DNA of 64,000 bases from Sphingomonas sp. Leaf67 (GCF_001421965.1 NZ_LMLP01000025.1:62001-126000), one strand, 5' to 3'; shown: positions 56,210 through 64,000, counted from the first letter of the stretch. A program made the numbers and translations. Notes: generated from the letters alone by a model not told the origin.

Positions 56210-57375
56210 TGTTCGGCGCGATCTATATCGGCCTGAGCGGCCTCAACGCCTATTCGAAGGGGTTGCAGCAGGTCAGCAACAACGTGTCGAACCTGAACAC
56301 GACCGGGTTCAAGGGGTCGACGGTCAGTTTCCACAACCTGTACGCGACCCCCGATCGCGGCGGCATGTCGCTGACCGGGCAGGGCGGCAGCGACGGCTAT
56401 GGCGTGGCGGTCGATGACGGCACGCTGAATTTCAAACAGGGCGAGTTGCGCAGCACCGACCGCGATCTCGACCTGTCGGTCGACGGCAACGGCTTCATGG
56501 TGCTGCTCGACGGCGACCGGACGCTCTACGCGCGGACTGGCAGTTTCGAGGTCGACCCGGCCGGATACATCGTGCTGAACGGCACGAATTACCGGCTGGC
56601 CACGCTGGACGCGAACGGGCGCGCAGTCAGCCTGTCGGTCGATGCCCGGCGGACCAGCGCGCCCAAGGCGACGACCGCCGTGACCTTTGCCGACAATCTG
56701 TCGTCGACGGCGAGCAGCTACACCGTCAGCGACATCCGCGTGTTCGACGCGAGTGGTGCCGCGCATGTGTGGAAGGCCGGTTTCGCCAAGGGCAGCGACG
56801 GGTGGAGCGTCACCGTCACCGACGACAAGGGCGCGACGGTCGGCACGCAGACGTTGAAGTTCAACGCCGGCATCATCGATCCGGCGACCGCGAGGCTCGA
56901 CTTCACCGATGCCGCCTCGGGACTGACCGTGCAGTTCGATTTCTCGAGCGGGGTCACGTCGTTTTCGGGGGGCGAGGTGTCGACGCTGCGCGCGGCGAAG
57001 GTCGACGGCTATGCGGCGGGCACGATCACCGGCATCGCCGCCGATGGTGCGGGCAAGCTGCAACTGTCCTATTCGAACGGGCAGAAGGTCGATGGCGGCG
57101 CGATCGCGCTGGCCGATTTCCGCGATCCCACGCGGCTGGAGCAGCGCGACGGGCTGTTCGTCGAGCGCGAGCCGGGCCAGTCGATGCTGCTCGCCAGCGA
57201 CGATCCGCGCGTGGGCCAAGTGCGGTCGAAACGGCTGGAGGCGTCGAACGTCGACCTGTCGCAGCAGTTCGGCGACCTGATCCTGATCCAGCGCGGGTTT
57301 CAGGCATCGTCGCAGATCGTCAGCGTGTCGAACGACATGATCCAGCAGCTGTTCGGCATCCGGGGGCAGGGTTGA
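56209..57375 (+). CDS. flgE: Flagellar hook protein FlgE
   Basis: 388 residues. The N-terminal D0 motif is LQQVSNNVSNLNTTGFKGS, followed by a flgE-type FHNLYATPDRGGMSLTGQG, the central LDLSVDGNGFMVLLDGD domain, and the C-terminal RLEASNVDLSQQFGDLILIQ. Length and composition are normal for a polymerising hook protein. It starts at ATG 56209 (TGATG overlap with flgD). Confidence 0.94.
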   Translation: MFGAIYIGLSGLNAYSKGLQQVSNNVSNLNTTGFKGSTVSFHNLYATPDRGGMSLTGQGGSDGYGVAVDDGTLNFKQGELRSTDRDLDLSVDGNGFMVLLDGDRTLYARTGSFEVDPAGYIVLNGTNYRLATLDANGRAVSLSVDARRTSAPKATTAVTFADNLSSTASSYTVSDIRVFDASGAAHVWKAGFAKGSDGWSVTVTDDKGATVGTQTLKFNAGIIDPATARLDFTDAASGLTVQFDFSSGVTSFSGGEVSTLRAAKVDGYAAGTITGIAADGAGKLQLSYSNGQKVDGGAIALADFRDPTRLEQRDGLFVEREPGQSMLLASDDPRVGQVRSKRLEASNVDLSQQFGDLILIQRGFQASSQIVSVSNDMIQQLFGIRGQG

Positions 57376-58079
57376 GCGCGGTGGCGTGGTTGCCGGCAGA
57401 TACGCAGCCGCCCGCCGCGCTCGATGCGCTGTTCGCGGGGGCAGTCGCGGCGTGGGAGGCGCAGTGGTTCGTCGGCGGGGCGGGGCAGGCGCACCGGTTG
57501 CAGCGTGGTGGCGGCGCGGGCTGGCGGCGCAATGCGGCCGGGCTGGCGATCGGGACCGCGCCCGATACCGCGCTTCGCATCGGGGCGCGGATCGTCGGGG
57601 TCTCGGCGGATGGGCGTCATAATGCGGACCGGGCGGTGCTGGAAGGGGTTGCCGAACCGTGCCTGCTCGATCTGCGCACGCGGCTGATCGCGGTGACGGG
57701 TGGCGATGACGGGTTCGTGCCGGTGCCGGCGTCCGACCGGGTGGCGATGCTGGGCGACGGACTGGCATTCGGTCTGTCCGACGCGCTGTTGGCGGTGCTG
57801 GTCCGGCGCGTGCTGCCGCCGGTCGTGCTGCCGCGACCGGGGTCGGGCGTACAAGCGCTGGCGGCGATTTCGGTCGAAGTCGGCGCTGCCGTCGGGCGCG
57901 CGGCGATGCGGCTGGCCGACCTGCGCGCGCTGGAGGTCGGCGATGTCGTGGTGCTCGACCGGGCGCTGTCCAATCCGGTGCCGATCGCGCTGAACGGGCG
58001 GCCCCTGCCGCGCGGGCGGGTGCGGGTCGTGCCCGCCGAACCGATCCCGTCTCTCCAAATCGTCGATGTTGCTGCGTGA
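57372..58079 (+). CDS. SpoA-domain switch protein, FliM-like (reduced)
   Basis: 235 residues. Residues 1-165 have no CheY-binding LSQxEID motif at the N-terminus and no clear CheC-like middle domain. From about 170 a SpoA (FliN-type) domain is seen (EVGAAVGRAAMRLADLRALE, then GDVVVLDRALSNPVPIALNG). In ordinary flagella FliM is about 330 residues and includes a GGxG-type interface with FliG, which is not evident here. The build is nearer to SctQ-like proteins. The start is TTG 57372 (overlaps flgE) or GTG 57381. It is followed by fliN, as expected for FliM. Confidence 0.72.
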   Translation: MSAVAWLPADTQPPAALDALFAGAVAAWEAQWFVGGAGQAHRLQRGGGAGWRRNAAGLAIGTAPDTALRIGARIVGVSADGRHNADRAVLEGVAEPCLLDLRTRLIAVTGGDDGFVPVPASDRVAMLGDGLAFGLSDALLAVLVRRVLPPVVLPRPGSGVQALAAISVEVGAAVGRAAMRLADLRALEVGDVVVLDRALSNPVPIALNGRPLPRGRVRVVPAEPIPSLQIVDVAA

Positions 58080-58354
58080 GTGTGCCCATGTCCGAAACCA
58101 AGCCTTCTCCACGCGTCAGCACGACGCTGATAGATAGTGTCGCGGTCGAACTCGAAGCGTTGCTGGGGCAGGCGAAGATGACCGTCGGCGCGCTGACCGC
58201 GCTGAAACCCGGCGCGGTCGTATCGCTGGAGGCGGCGCTGAACCGTCCGGTCGAGTTGCGGCTGGGCGAGGTGATCGTCGCGCGCGGGGAACTGGTCGCA
58301 GTCGACGACAGGTTCGGCGTACGGTTGACGGAGATCGCACAGTGGCCGGAATGA
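58076..58354 (+). CDS. fliN: Flagellar motor switch protein FliN
   Basis: 92 residues (88 if ATG 58088 is used), essentially one SpoA domain: LEALLGQAKMTVGALTALKP, then GAVVSLEAALNRPVELRLGE and VIVARGELVAVDDRFGVRL. FliN forms the base of the C ring. GTG 58076 overlaps the preceding stop (GTGA), in keeping with the operon's habit; ATG 58088 lacks a Shine-Dalgarno. Confidence 0.9.
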   Translation: MSVPMSETKPSPRVSTTLIDSVAVELEALLGQAKMTVGALTALKPGAVVSLEAALNRPVELRLGEVIVARGELVAVDDRFGVRLTEIAQWPE

Positions 58355-58653
58355 TCCTTGCCGCCGCCCCGGTGCGGCTGGGTGGCGGTGCGGCGCTCGA
58401 CGTGTCGTTGACGCGGATCGTCGTGGCGCTGCTGCTGTGTCTGACGCTGGCGGTGCTGGCGGTGGTGCTGGTGAAGCGCGGCGGCGGGCGGCTGACCCTG
58501 CCCACCCGTGCCGAACGGCGGATCGCAGTGATCGAGAGCCGGCGGATCAGCCCGCACGCCGACCTCTGCCTGCTGCGCTGCGACGGGCAGGAATATGTAA
58601 TTCTGTCGTCCGCCGCCGGGCAGCAGGTGCTGCGACAGGGGCCGGTGGCATGA
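58351..58653 (+). CDS. fliO: Flagellar export protein FliO
   Basis: 100 residues. One membrane helix (about 22-42, IVVALLLCLTLAVLAVVLVK) is followed by a short basic cytoplasmic domain (RRIAVIESRRISPHADLCLL, then RCDGQEYVILSS). This is the FliO pattern (helix, then a small beta domain with a Cys-x-x-Gly-x-x-hydrophobic turn). ATG 58351 overlaps fliN and the stop overlaps fliP, the canonical fliN-fliO-fliP order. FliO helps FliP assemble. Confidence 0.86.
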   Translation: MILAAAPVRLGGGAALDVSLTRIVVALLLCLTLAVLAVVLVKRGGGRLTLPTRAERRIAVIESRRISPHADLCLLRCDGQEYVILSSAAGQQVLRQGPVA

Positions 58654-59303
58654 ACGCGATGCTGGCCGGCGGCGCGATCGGCAACGATGTCGTGCGAACC
58701 GCGCTGATCCTGACGCTGCTCGCGGTCATCCCGGCGGTGGTCATCAGCATGACCAGTTTCGTGCGGACCGTCATCGTGCTGTCGATGGTGCGCCATGCAT
58801 TCGGCATGCCGGAAACGCCGCCGACCCCGGTGCTGGTCGCGCTGTCGATGTTCCTCACCGCGTTCACCATGGCCCCGACGATGACCCGGATCAACGCCGA
58901 TGCGCTGCAACCGCTGCTCGCCGGGCGGATCGGGGTGGAGCAGGCGATGACCGCCGGTGCCGCGCCGCTGCGCCGCTTCATGCTGGCGCAGACGCGCGAT
59001 GCCGATCTGGAATCGATCTACGCGATCAGCCGCACGCCGCTCCCCCGCCGGGCCGAGGACGTCGAGACGCTGAAGCTCGCCCCCGCGTTCATCCTCAACG
59101 AACTGCGCGTGTCGTTCACGATCGGGTTCGTCATCCTGCTGCCGTTCCTGCTGATCGATCTGGTGGTTGCCAGCATCCTGCTGGCGCTGGGCATGATGAT
59201 GGTGCCGCCCGCGACGATATCATTGCCGATCAAGATTTTGATGTTCGTACTGATCGATGGTTGGGGGCTCGTCCTGCAAGGGGTGCTCGGCAGTTTCCGA
59301 TGA
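58650..59303 (+). CDS. fliP: Flagellar export gate protein FliP
   Basis: 217 residues with about four helices. Diagnostic motifs are VISMTSFVRTVIVLSMVRHA, MFLTAFTMAPT, LAPAFILNELRVSFTIGFVI and MMMVPPATISLPIKILMFV. No long cleavable signal is seen, whereas enterobacterial FliP has one; the N-terminus is short here. It forms the core of the export channel with FliQ and FliR, which are outside this window. It ends in an ATGA overlap with the sigma factor gene. Confidence 0.95.
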   Translation: MNAMLAGGAIGNDVVRTALILTLLAVIPAVVISMTSFVRTVIVLSMVRHAFGMPETPPTPVLVALSMFLTAFTMAPTMTRINADALQPLLAGRIGVEQAMTAGAAPLRRFMLAQTRDADLESIYAISRTPLPRRAEDVETLKLAPAFILNELRVSFTIGFVILLPFLLIDLVVASILLALGMMMVPPATISLPIKILMFVLIDGWGLVLQGVLGSFR

Positions 59304-60031
59304 TGCGCCGGGTGGGGTTCGACCTGTTGCTGGTGCCGCCGCGCGTCGAGGCGTCGCTGTGGCGGCGGCTGCGTTTCGAGAACGAGAAGCGTTGTCGCGA
59401 GCAGATCTTCACCCGCTATCGCCTGCTCGCCCGCGCCATCGCCCGGCGGCAGCATGGCCGACGCCCGAAATATGGCGCGGATCTGGGGGATATGGAGCAA
59501 TTCGCCTATGAAGGGCTGTTGCAGGCGATCGATCGCTATGATCCGCTGCGCGGCATTCCGTTCGGGGCCTATGCCCGGCGGCGGATCGTCGGCAGCATCG
59601 CCGACGGATCGGCGCGGATGAGCGAGAGCGACGCGACCTTCTCACAGCGTCGCCGGGCGGAGACCGATCGCGTCCGCTCGCTGCGGCGGGGCGAGGAGGA
59701 CGATCCAGTCGCCGCGCTGGCGGCACTGGTATCGGGCCTCGCCATCGGATTGATGCTGGAGGGCAGCGCACTGGTCGTCGGTGCGGACGGCATCGACCCG
59801 CGGCCCAATGCGTATCAAAGCCTCGAATGGCGCGAACTTCACGCGCTGCTGGCCGGCGGCATCGCCGAATTGCCCGAGCGCGAGGCGGTGATTATCCGCC
59901 AACATTATGAAGCGGGCGTCAGTTTCGCCCAGATCGCGGACCTGCTGAACCTGTCGAAGGGGCGGGTGTCGCAACTGCACGCCGCCGCGCTCGGCCGGTT
60001 GCGGCGACGGCTGCACGGCTATCGGAGATAG
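59300..60031 (+). CDS. FliA-type RNA polymerase sigma factor
   Basis: 243 residues. Region 2 (about 25-130) includes GDMEQFAYEGLLQAIDRYDP and GIPFGAYARRRIVGSIADG, like FliA/WhiG. Region 4 (about 190-240) has LPEREAVIIRQHYEAG and the helix-turn-helix AQIADLLNLSKGRVSQLHAA. Region 3 is poorly recognisable. A sigma-28-type factor would transcribe late flagellar genes. It sits inside the structural operon after fliP. Two adjacent ATGs occur at 59300 and 59303; the first overlaps the fliP stop. Confidence 0.88.
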   Translation: MMRRVGFDLLLVPPRVEASLWRRLRFENEKRCREQIFTRYRLLARAIARRQHGRRPKYGADLGDMEQFAYEGLLQAIDRYDPLRGIPFGAYARRRIVGSIADGSARMSESDATFSQRRRAETDRVRSLRRGEEDDPVAALAALVSGLAIGLMLEGSALVVGADGIDPRPNAYQSLEWRELHALLAGGIAELPEREAVIIRQHYEAGVSFAQIADLLNLSKGRVSQLHAAALGRLRRRLHGYRR

Positions 60032-60032
60032 G

Positions 60033-60578
60033 ATGATGTGCGAAGACGATGATATCCGCCAGTTGCTTGCCGTGGCGGCGGCTTCCCCCGGCGACGCGCT
60101 GCCGCTCGCCGAACGATTGATCGCGGCGCATCCCGACGACGCGCGGCTGCATTTCTTTCGCGGATCGATGCTGGCCGGCAGCGCCCGCCCGATCGAGGCG
60201 CATGCGGCGCTGTCGCGAGCAGTGGCGCTGGCACCCGACTTTGCGCTGGCGCGGTTCCAGCTCGGGTTTTTCGAGCTGACCTCGGGCGAGCCGGCGCGGG
60301 CGCAGGCGACGTGGGAAAAGCTGTCGACGCTGCCCGACGACCATTATCTGCGGCAGTTCGTGACCGGGCTGATCCACCTGATCCATGACCGGTTCGCCGA
60401 GGCGATTGCAGCGCTGGACGGCGGGATCGCCACCAATGCCGAGACGCCGCCGCTGAACCACGACATGCAGCTGATCATCGACCAGTGCCGGCCGCTGCTG
60501 AACCCCGCCGCCGAAGCGGAGGAAGCGTCGCCGACCTCGTTCCTGCTGGGGCAGCTGGGGCGGGGCAGCCTGCATTGA
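60033..60578 (+). CDS. Tetratricopeptide-repeat protein in flagellar operon
   Basis: 181 residues, soluble. TPR-like helical pairs cover about 5-140 (ALPLAERLIAAHPDDARLHF, SRAVALAPDFALARFQLGFF). The role is unknown; TPR proteins often act as chaperones for export substrates or as scaffolds. GGAG five bases before ATG 60033 (alternatively ATG 60036) gives a sound start. The gap after the sigma factor is one base. Similar repeats occur in the convergent gene at 60952-62058, but the sequences differ. Confidence 0.75.
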   Translation: MMCEDDDIRQLLAVAAASPGDALPLAERLIAAHPDDARLHFFRGSMLAGSARPIEAHAALSRAVALAPDFALARFQLGFFELTSGEPARAQATWEKLSTLPDDHYLRQFVTGLIHLIHDRFAEAIAALDGGIATNAETPPLNHDMQLIIDQCRPLLNPAAEAEEASPTSFLLGQLGRGSLH

Positions 60579-60901
60579 AGGTCGCGGGCACCGACCATGT
60601 CCTGTTGCTGTTGCGCGCGAAACTGGCGCGATTGGCGCGCGACCGGTCGAGCCGGGCGGCGGGCAGGGGTGATCCGCGTCCGATCGACCGGTTGCGCGCG
60701 ATGGCGGGGTTCGACGCGCTGGGCGAGGACGAGCGCCGCCGCGCCGTGGTCCACGGCCTGCTGACCGAGGAACTGGGCGAAGCGGTCGCCAACGACGCGG
60801 CATTCGGTGGGGTGCTCGACGACGTCTTGCGGATGGTCGGCGAGATGCCGGGCGGGCATGAACTGATCGACCGGGCGGCGGCAGCGATGCGGGGGCGGTA
60901 G
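60575..60901 (+). CDS. 108-residue protein of unknown function at operon end
   Basis: Starts at TTG 60575, overlapping the TPR stop (TTGA), with GGGGC upstream. Residues 5-30 are a basic helix (DHVLLLLRAKLARLARDRSS), then an acidic, helical C-terminal half (LLTEELGEAVANDAAFGGVL, then HELIDRAAAAMRGR). There is no signal peptide. The family is not recognised. Coupling and strand suggest a flagellar accessory function, for example a chaperone, a FlgJ-like rod factor or an anti-sigma factor, but nothing in the sequence decides. It is the last gene of the plus-strand operon. Confidence 0.6.
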   Translation: MKVAGTDHVLLLLRAKLARLARDRSSRAAGRGDPRPIDRLRAMAGFDALGEDERRRAVVHGLLTEELGEAVANDAAFGGVLDDVLRMVGEMPGGHELIDRAAAAMRGR

Positions 60902-60951
60902 GGTCGATGACCCATCGTCGTCGTTCCGGCATAGGCTGGGAGTATCCGCCG

Positions 60952-62058
60952 CTACCCCCGCCCACCCATCCGGGCCAGCGCCTGCGCGATGGTGGTGCCG
61001 CGATCGTCGAGGGGAGTGGAGAGCGCGAGCTTCACGATTCGCCCGGCCGTGGCGACGTCGCCGTCGCCCGCCGCCAGCATCGCCGCTGCCAGTCCGCCGG
61101 CGAAACTCTCCCGGTCGAGCCGTAGTGCCACCGCCGTGCGCCGCCGGGCGGCGTCGAGGTCGCCGGCGAGCAGGTCGAGCACCGCCAGCGATCCATGGCC
61201 TTCCGCGAAGCTATCGTCGATCGCCAGCGCCCGGTCGAACCGCGACCGCGCCGTCGCTGCATCGCCGGCCAGCAGATGCGCCCAGCCGGCGGCGATCCAT
61301 GACCCGAGATGCGATCCGAACCCTTCCGCCCCGCGATCGAGATCGGCGGTGGCGGCGGCGGCATCCTGCCCCGATAACGCCAGCAGCCCGCGCCCGACCC
61401 GCGCGCGCGGATGGTCCGGCTGCACCGCCAGCACCCGGTCGAACAGCGCCCCCGCCGCCGCCGGATCGGCCGCCTCCATCGCCAGTGTCGCCTGCGTCAC
61501 CAGCCCCTCCGGGTGATCGCCCGCGCGCCCGGCGGCTGCGCGGGCAAGGTCGAGATCCTCGAGATCGATCGCCAGCGTCGAGATCGTGGCGTTGACGCCG
61601 GCATGGTCGGGGAAGCGGTCGAACGCCATGCGTGCGACCGTCTCGGCGCGGTCCATGTCGCCGCGATCATGGAGCAGGCCGATCAGCAACTGCGCCGCCT
61701 GTGGCAGTTCGGCGGCAAGATCGTCGTCGAGCAACGCCACCGCATCGTCGGTTTCGCCCTGCATCGCCAGCGACCGGGCAAGATTGTAGCGCACGCCCGG
61801 CGCGTCGACGCCCGCACCGGTCAGCGTGCGGAATGCGGTGGCGGCTCCGGCCCAATCCCGTTCCGTCATCGCCGCCAGCCCGGTCAGGTGCTCGATCGCC
61901 GGCGACGGCCCCTCGATCGCGCGCAGCCGCTCGATCAGCGCGCGCGCCTCTGCCGGACGGCCGGCGGCGATGGCGGCGTGGGCGGTGTCGGCCAGCAGCG
62001 CGACATTGGCGGGATCGACTGCGAGGAAGCCGGCAAGCTGGTCGTATTCGGTCATCAT
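60952..62058 (-). CDS. TPR protein coupled to flhA
   Basis: 368 residues, entirely repeat-like, with about eight to nine TPR pairs (for example LARSLAMQGETDDAVALLDD, DRVLAVQPDHPRARVGRGLL). No signal or membrane segment, so cytoplasmic. It starts at ATG 62056-62058, overlapping the flhA stop (ATGA), so it is co-translated with the export gate protein. It converges on the flagellar operon with a 50-base gap. I expect a scaffold or chaperone associated with export, but the function is unproven. Confidence 0.8.
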   Translation of the reverse strand: MMTEYDQLAGFLAVDPANVALLADTAHAAIAAGRPAEARALIERLRAIEGPSPAIEHLTGLAAMTERDWAGAATAFRTLTGAGVDAPGVRYNLARSLAMQGETDDAVALLDDDLAAELPQAAQLLIGLLHDRGDMDRAETVARMAFDRFPDHAGVNATISTLAIDLEDLDLARAAAGRAGDHPEGLVTQATLAMEAADPAAAGALFDRVLAVQPDHPRARVGRGLLALSGQDAAAATADLDRGAEGFGSHLGSWIAAGWAHLLAGDAATARSRFDRALAIDDSFAEGHGSLAVLDLLAGDLDAARRRTAVALRLDRESFAGGLAAAMLAAGDGDVATAGRIVKLALSTPLDDRGTTIAQALARMGGRG

Positions 62059-64000
62059 GTCCCCTGGTCCAACCGGACGATATCGAAGGATTTGAGCGTG
62101 ATCCGCATCGGAATTTCGGCGACCGACAGGACCGACAGCGTCGGCAGGCTCCGCCGCGTCAACGCCTTCAGGTGGCGGCGCAGTTCCGCCCCGCACAGCA
62201 GCACCGGCGCGCGGCCTTGCTGGAACATTGCTTCGGTCAACGGCATCAGTCGGCGGATCAGTTGTTCGGCGAGGCGTGGTTCGACCGCCATCGACCCGCC
62301 GCCGCTCGCCGCGCCGATGCTGGCGGCCAGCTGGTTTTCGAGGCGCGGGTCGAGGCTCAATACCGCGAGATCGCCATGGCGACCGCGCAACTGGTGGCAG
62401 ATCGCATAGCTCATCCGCTGGCGGATGAGTTCGGTCAGTTCGATCGGGTCCTTTTGCGTGCGGGCAAGGTCAGTCAGATGCTCGACGATCAGGTCGAGAT
62501 TGGCGATCGACACCCCTTCGGCCAGCAACGCCTGCAACACCCGCTGCACGTCCGACACCGACAGCGTTTGCGGCACCAGTTCCTCGACCAGCCCCGGCTG
62601 CCGCCGCCGGACCCCGTCGAGCAGGCCGACGACGGTTGCGCGGGTCAGCAGCGTGCCGACCTCTCCCCGCACGATCTCGCCGAAATGGGTGGCGAGTACG
62701 GTCAGCGGGTCGATGATCGTGCAGCCAGCCGCCTTTGCCGCATCGGCCTGTGCGGGGTCGATCCACCATGCCGGCAGGCCGAAGGCGGGGTCGGTGGTGG
62801 CGATGCCGTCGATCGCAGGCTTCTGGCCCTGTCCTGCAACCGCCAGCACCTGATCGGGATGGATGTTGCCCGCGCCATAGCGTGCGCCGAACAGGCGGAT
62901 TTCATAGCCATGGCTGCCAAGCCCCGCGCTATCCTCCAGCCGCACGGCGGGAAAAGGCAGGCCGAACTGTTCCTCATGCACCCGGCGCAGTCCGGCGATC
63001 CGGTCCATCACCAGCGCGCCATCGCCGACCCATGCGCTCGACAGCGCCTCGCCCAGCCGGATTTCGAGCGCGGGGGAGGCGGTCGATTCCGCCGCGACCT
63101 CCTCGTCGACCGGTTCCGCCGCGGCCTCGGCAGCCGCCTTGCGGATACTTCGCCAAGCGACGAAGGCGAGGGTGCCGATGACGATGATCGGCCATTTCGG
63201 CATACCGGGCAGCAGCAGCAAGGCACTCAACACCGCCGTGACGATCAACGGGATGCGCGGCACCGATCCCAGCTGCCGGAACACCTCGGTCGACAATTCG
63301 CGGTCGGAGGCGGAGCGGGTGACGATGATCCCGGTCGCGATCGAGATGATGAGCGCGGGCAGTTGCGTCGCGATGCCGTCGCCGATGGTCAGCAGCGTGA
63401 AATGGCCGAGCGCCTCGCTCCATTCCATGCCCATCTGCGTCACGCCGACAATCCAGCCGGCGATGATGTTGATCAGCAGGATGATGATCCCGGCGATCGC
63501 GTCGCCCTTTACGAATTTCGACGCACCGTCCATCGCGCCATAGAAGGACGCTTCCTTTTCCAGCCCCTTGCGCCGCGCGACGGCTTCGTCGCGGTCGATC
63601 AGGCCCATGTTCAGGTCGGCGTCGATGCTCATCTGCTGGCCGGGCATCGAATCGAGCGTGAAGCGCGCGGCGACTTCCGACACGCGCTGCGCGCCGCTGG
63701 TGATGACGACATATTGCACGACGACGAGGATCGCGAACACGACCAGCCCGACGACGAAATTGCCGCGCACCGCGAACGCGCCGATCGACCCGATCACCGC
63801 CCCGGCATCGCCGCCGGTCAGGATCAGGCGGGTCGCCGCGACGTTCAGCGACAGGCGGTAGAGCGTCGCGACCAGCAACAGCGACGGGAAGGTCGAGAAC
63901 TCGACCGGCTTGCCGACATAGAAGGTCAGCAGCATGATCGTCAGCGCCAGCCCGAAATTGGCGATGATCGCGAGGTCGAGCAGCGCCGGCGGGATCGGCG
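62055..64000 (-). CDS. flhA: Flagellar export gate protein FlhA (N-terminus beyond window)
   Basis: 648 residues visible; the start lies past 64000. The membrane half has VGKPVEFSTFPSLLLVATLY, LSLNVAATRLIL and the FHIPEP-region elements FTLDSMPGQQMSIDADLNMG. Helices run to about residue 265 of the visible part. The cytoplasmic half has the usual domains, with IDGIATTDPAFGLPAWWI, ILATHFGEIV-like ADxLxTHLxE (here VLATHFGEIVRGEVG), and ends in a short tail VRLDQGT. All major blocks are conserved, so export is probably functional. flhB, fliQ and fliR are expected upstream of this gene, outside the window. Confidence 0.96.
   Translation of the reverse strand, partial: PIPPALLDLAIIANFGLALTIMLLTFYVGKPVEFSTFPSLLLVATLYRLSLNVAATRLILTGGDAGAVIGSIGAFAVRGNFVVGLVVFAILVVVQYVVITSGAQRVSEVAARFTLDSMPGQQMSIDADLNMGLIDRDEAVARRKGLEKEASFYGAMDGASKFVKGDAIAGIIILLINIIAGWIVGVTQMGMEWSEALGHFTLLTIGDGIATQLPALIISIATGIIVTRSASDRELSTEVFRQLGSVPRIPLIVTAVLSALLLLPGMPKWPIIVIGTLAFVAWRSIRKAAAEAAAEPVDEEVAAESTASPALEIRLGEALSSAWVGDGALVMDRIAGLRRVHEEQFGLPFPAVRLEDSAGLGSHGYEIRLFGARYGAGNIHPDQVLAVAGQGQKPAIDGIATTDPAFGLPAWWIDPAQADAAKAAGCTIIDPLTVLATHFGEIVRGEVGTLLTRATVVGLLDGVRRRQPGLVEELVPQTLSVSDVQRVLQALLAEGVSIANLDLIVEHLTDLARTQKDPIELTELIRQRMSYAICHQLRGRHGDLAVLSLDPRLENQLAASIGAASGGGSMAVEPRLAEQLIRRLMPLTEAMFQQGRAPVLLCGAELRRHLKALTRRSLPTLSVLSVAEIPMRITLKSFDIVRLDQGT

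Noticed and set aside
62055..63935. Internal ATG at 63933-63935 as the flhA start
   Set aside because: It falls within a conserved membrane helix; the frame continues to the window end with FlhA-like residues.

Overview
The window is high-GC, densely packed alphaproteobacterial chromosome. It looks like a sphingomonad (Sphingomonas or a near relative). The reasons are three large TonB-dependent receptors with EDIVVTGS-type N-termini, small secreted proteins with a Cys-rich TGS pattern, dispersed palindromic repeats between operons, and the leucine-degradation, trehalose and MoxR/DUF58 gene neighbourhoods. There are no rRNA or tRNA genes, no CRISPR array, no insertion sequence and no phage gene. 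The assignment rests on recalled family knowledge; no database search was run.

Layout. 1-7.0 kb: the start of a TonB-dependent receptor (truncated by the window edge), ligA, a PAS-GGDEF-EAL-PilZ c-di-GMP protein, and a divergent class I fumarase. 7.0-11.2 kb: a palindrome-rich gap, then a translationally coupled otsB - GH15 hydrolase - otsA trehalose operon. 11.4-15.3 kb: an acyltransferase-SGNH membrane enzyme, folD and a MarC-like protein. 15.5-22 kb: two unrelated-length TonB-dependent receptors in tandem, each followed by a clear intrinsic terminator. 22-26.4 kb: a small secreted protein, clpB with a heat-shock-like promoter, an NAPE-PLD-like metallo-hydrolase and a small membrane protein. 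26.5-33.7 kb: a leucine/isovalerate operon (isovaleryl-CoA dehydrogenase, both methylcrotonyl-CoA carboxylase subunits, a MaoC protein, a CitE-like lyase) with a DUF3088-type fusion and a possible 39-residue peptide between the carboxylase genes. 33.7-36.2 kb: a membrane protein and a MASE1-PAS-GGDEF diguanylate cyclase. 36.2-42.2 kb: an RDD / SpoIIM / DUF58 / MoxR / DUF4350 / DUF4129 operon. 42.3-46.3 kb: a membrane protein, two tandem amidohydrolases (one apparently stripped of its metal ligands) and a small lipoprotein.

46.7-64 kb is one flagellar locus. A run of about 22 plus-strand genes goes from flgF to a 108-residue unknown, nearly all joined by stop/start overlaps, and converges on a minus-strand pair (flhA, cut by the window end, then a TPR protein). 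It encodes the rod, hook, P ring, L ring, MS ring, export ATPase and part of the export gate. Several parts are strikingly reduced or rearranged: a FlgA-like N-terminus fused to FlgH; a FliF of about 398 residues; a 96-residue protein where FliG is expected; a 235-residue SpoA protein in place of a full FliM; and a FliA-type sigma factor plus TPR proteins inside the operon. This is the best candidate in the window for a poorly described system: a compact, divergent flagellum with a non-standard rotor/switch.

c-di-GMP enzymes at 3.3-5.4 kb and 34.4-36.2 kb, and the flagellar locus, suggest control of the motile/sessile switch, but no direct link is visible in the sequence.
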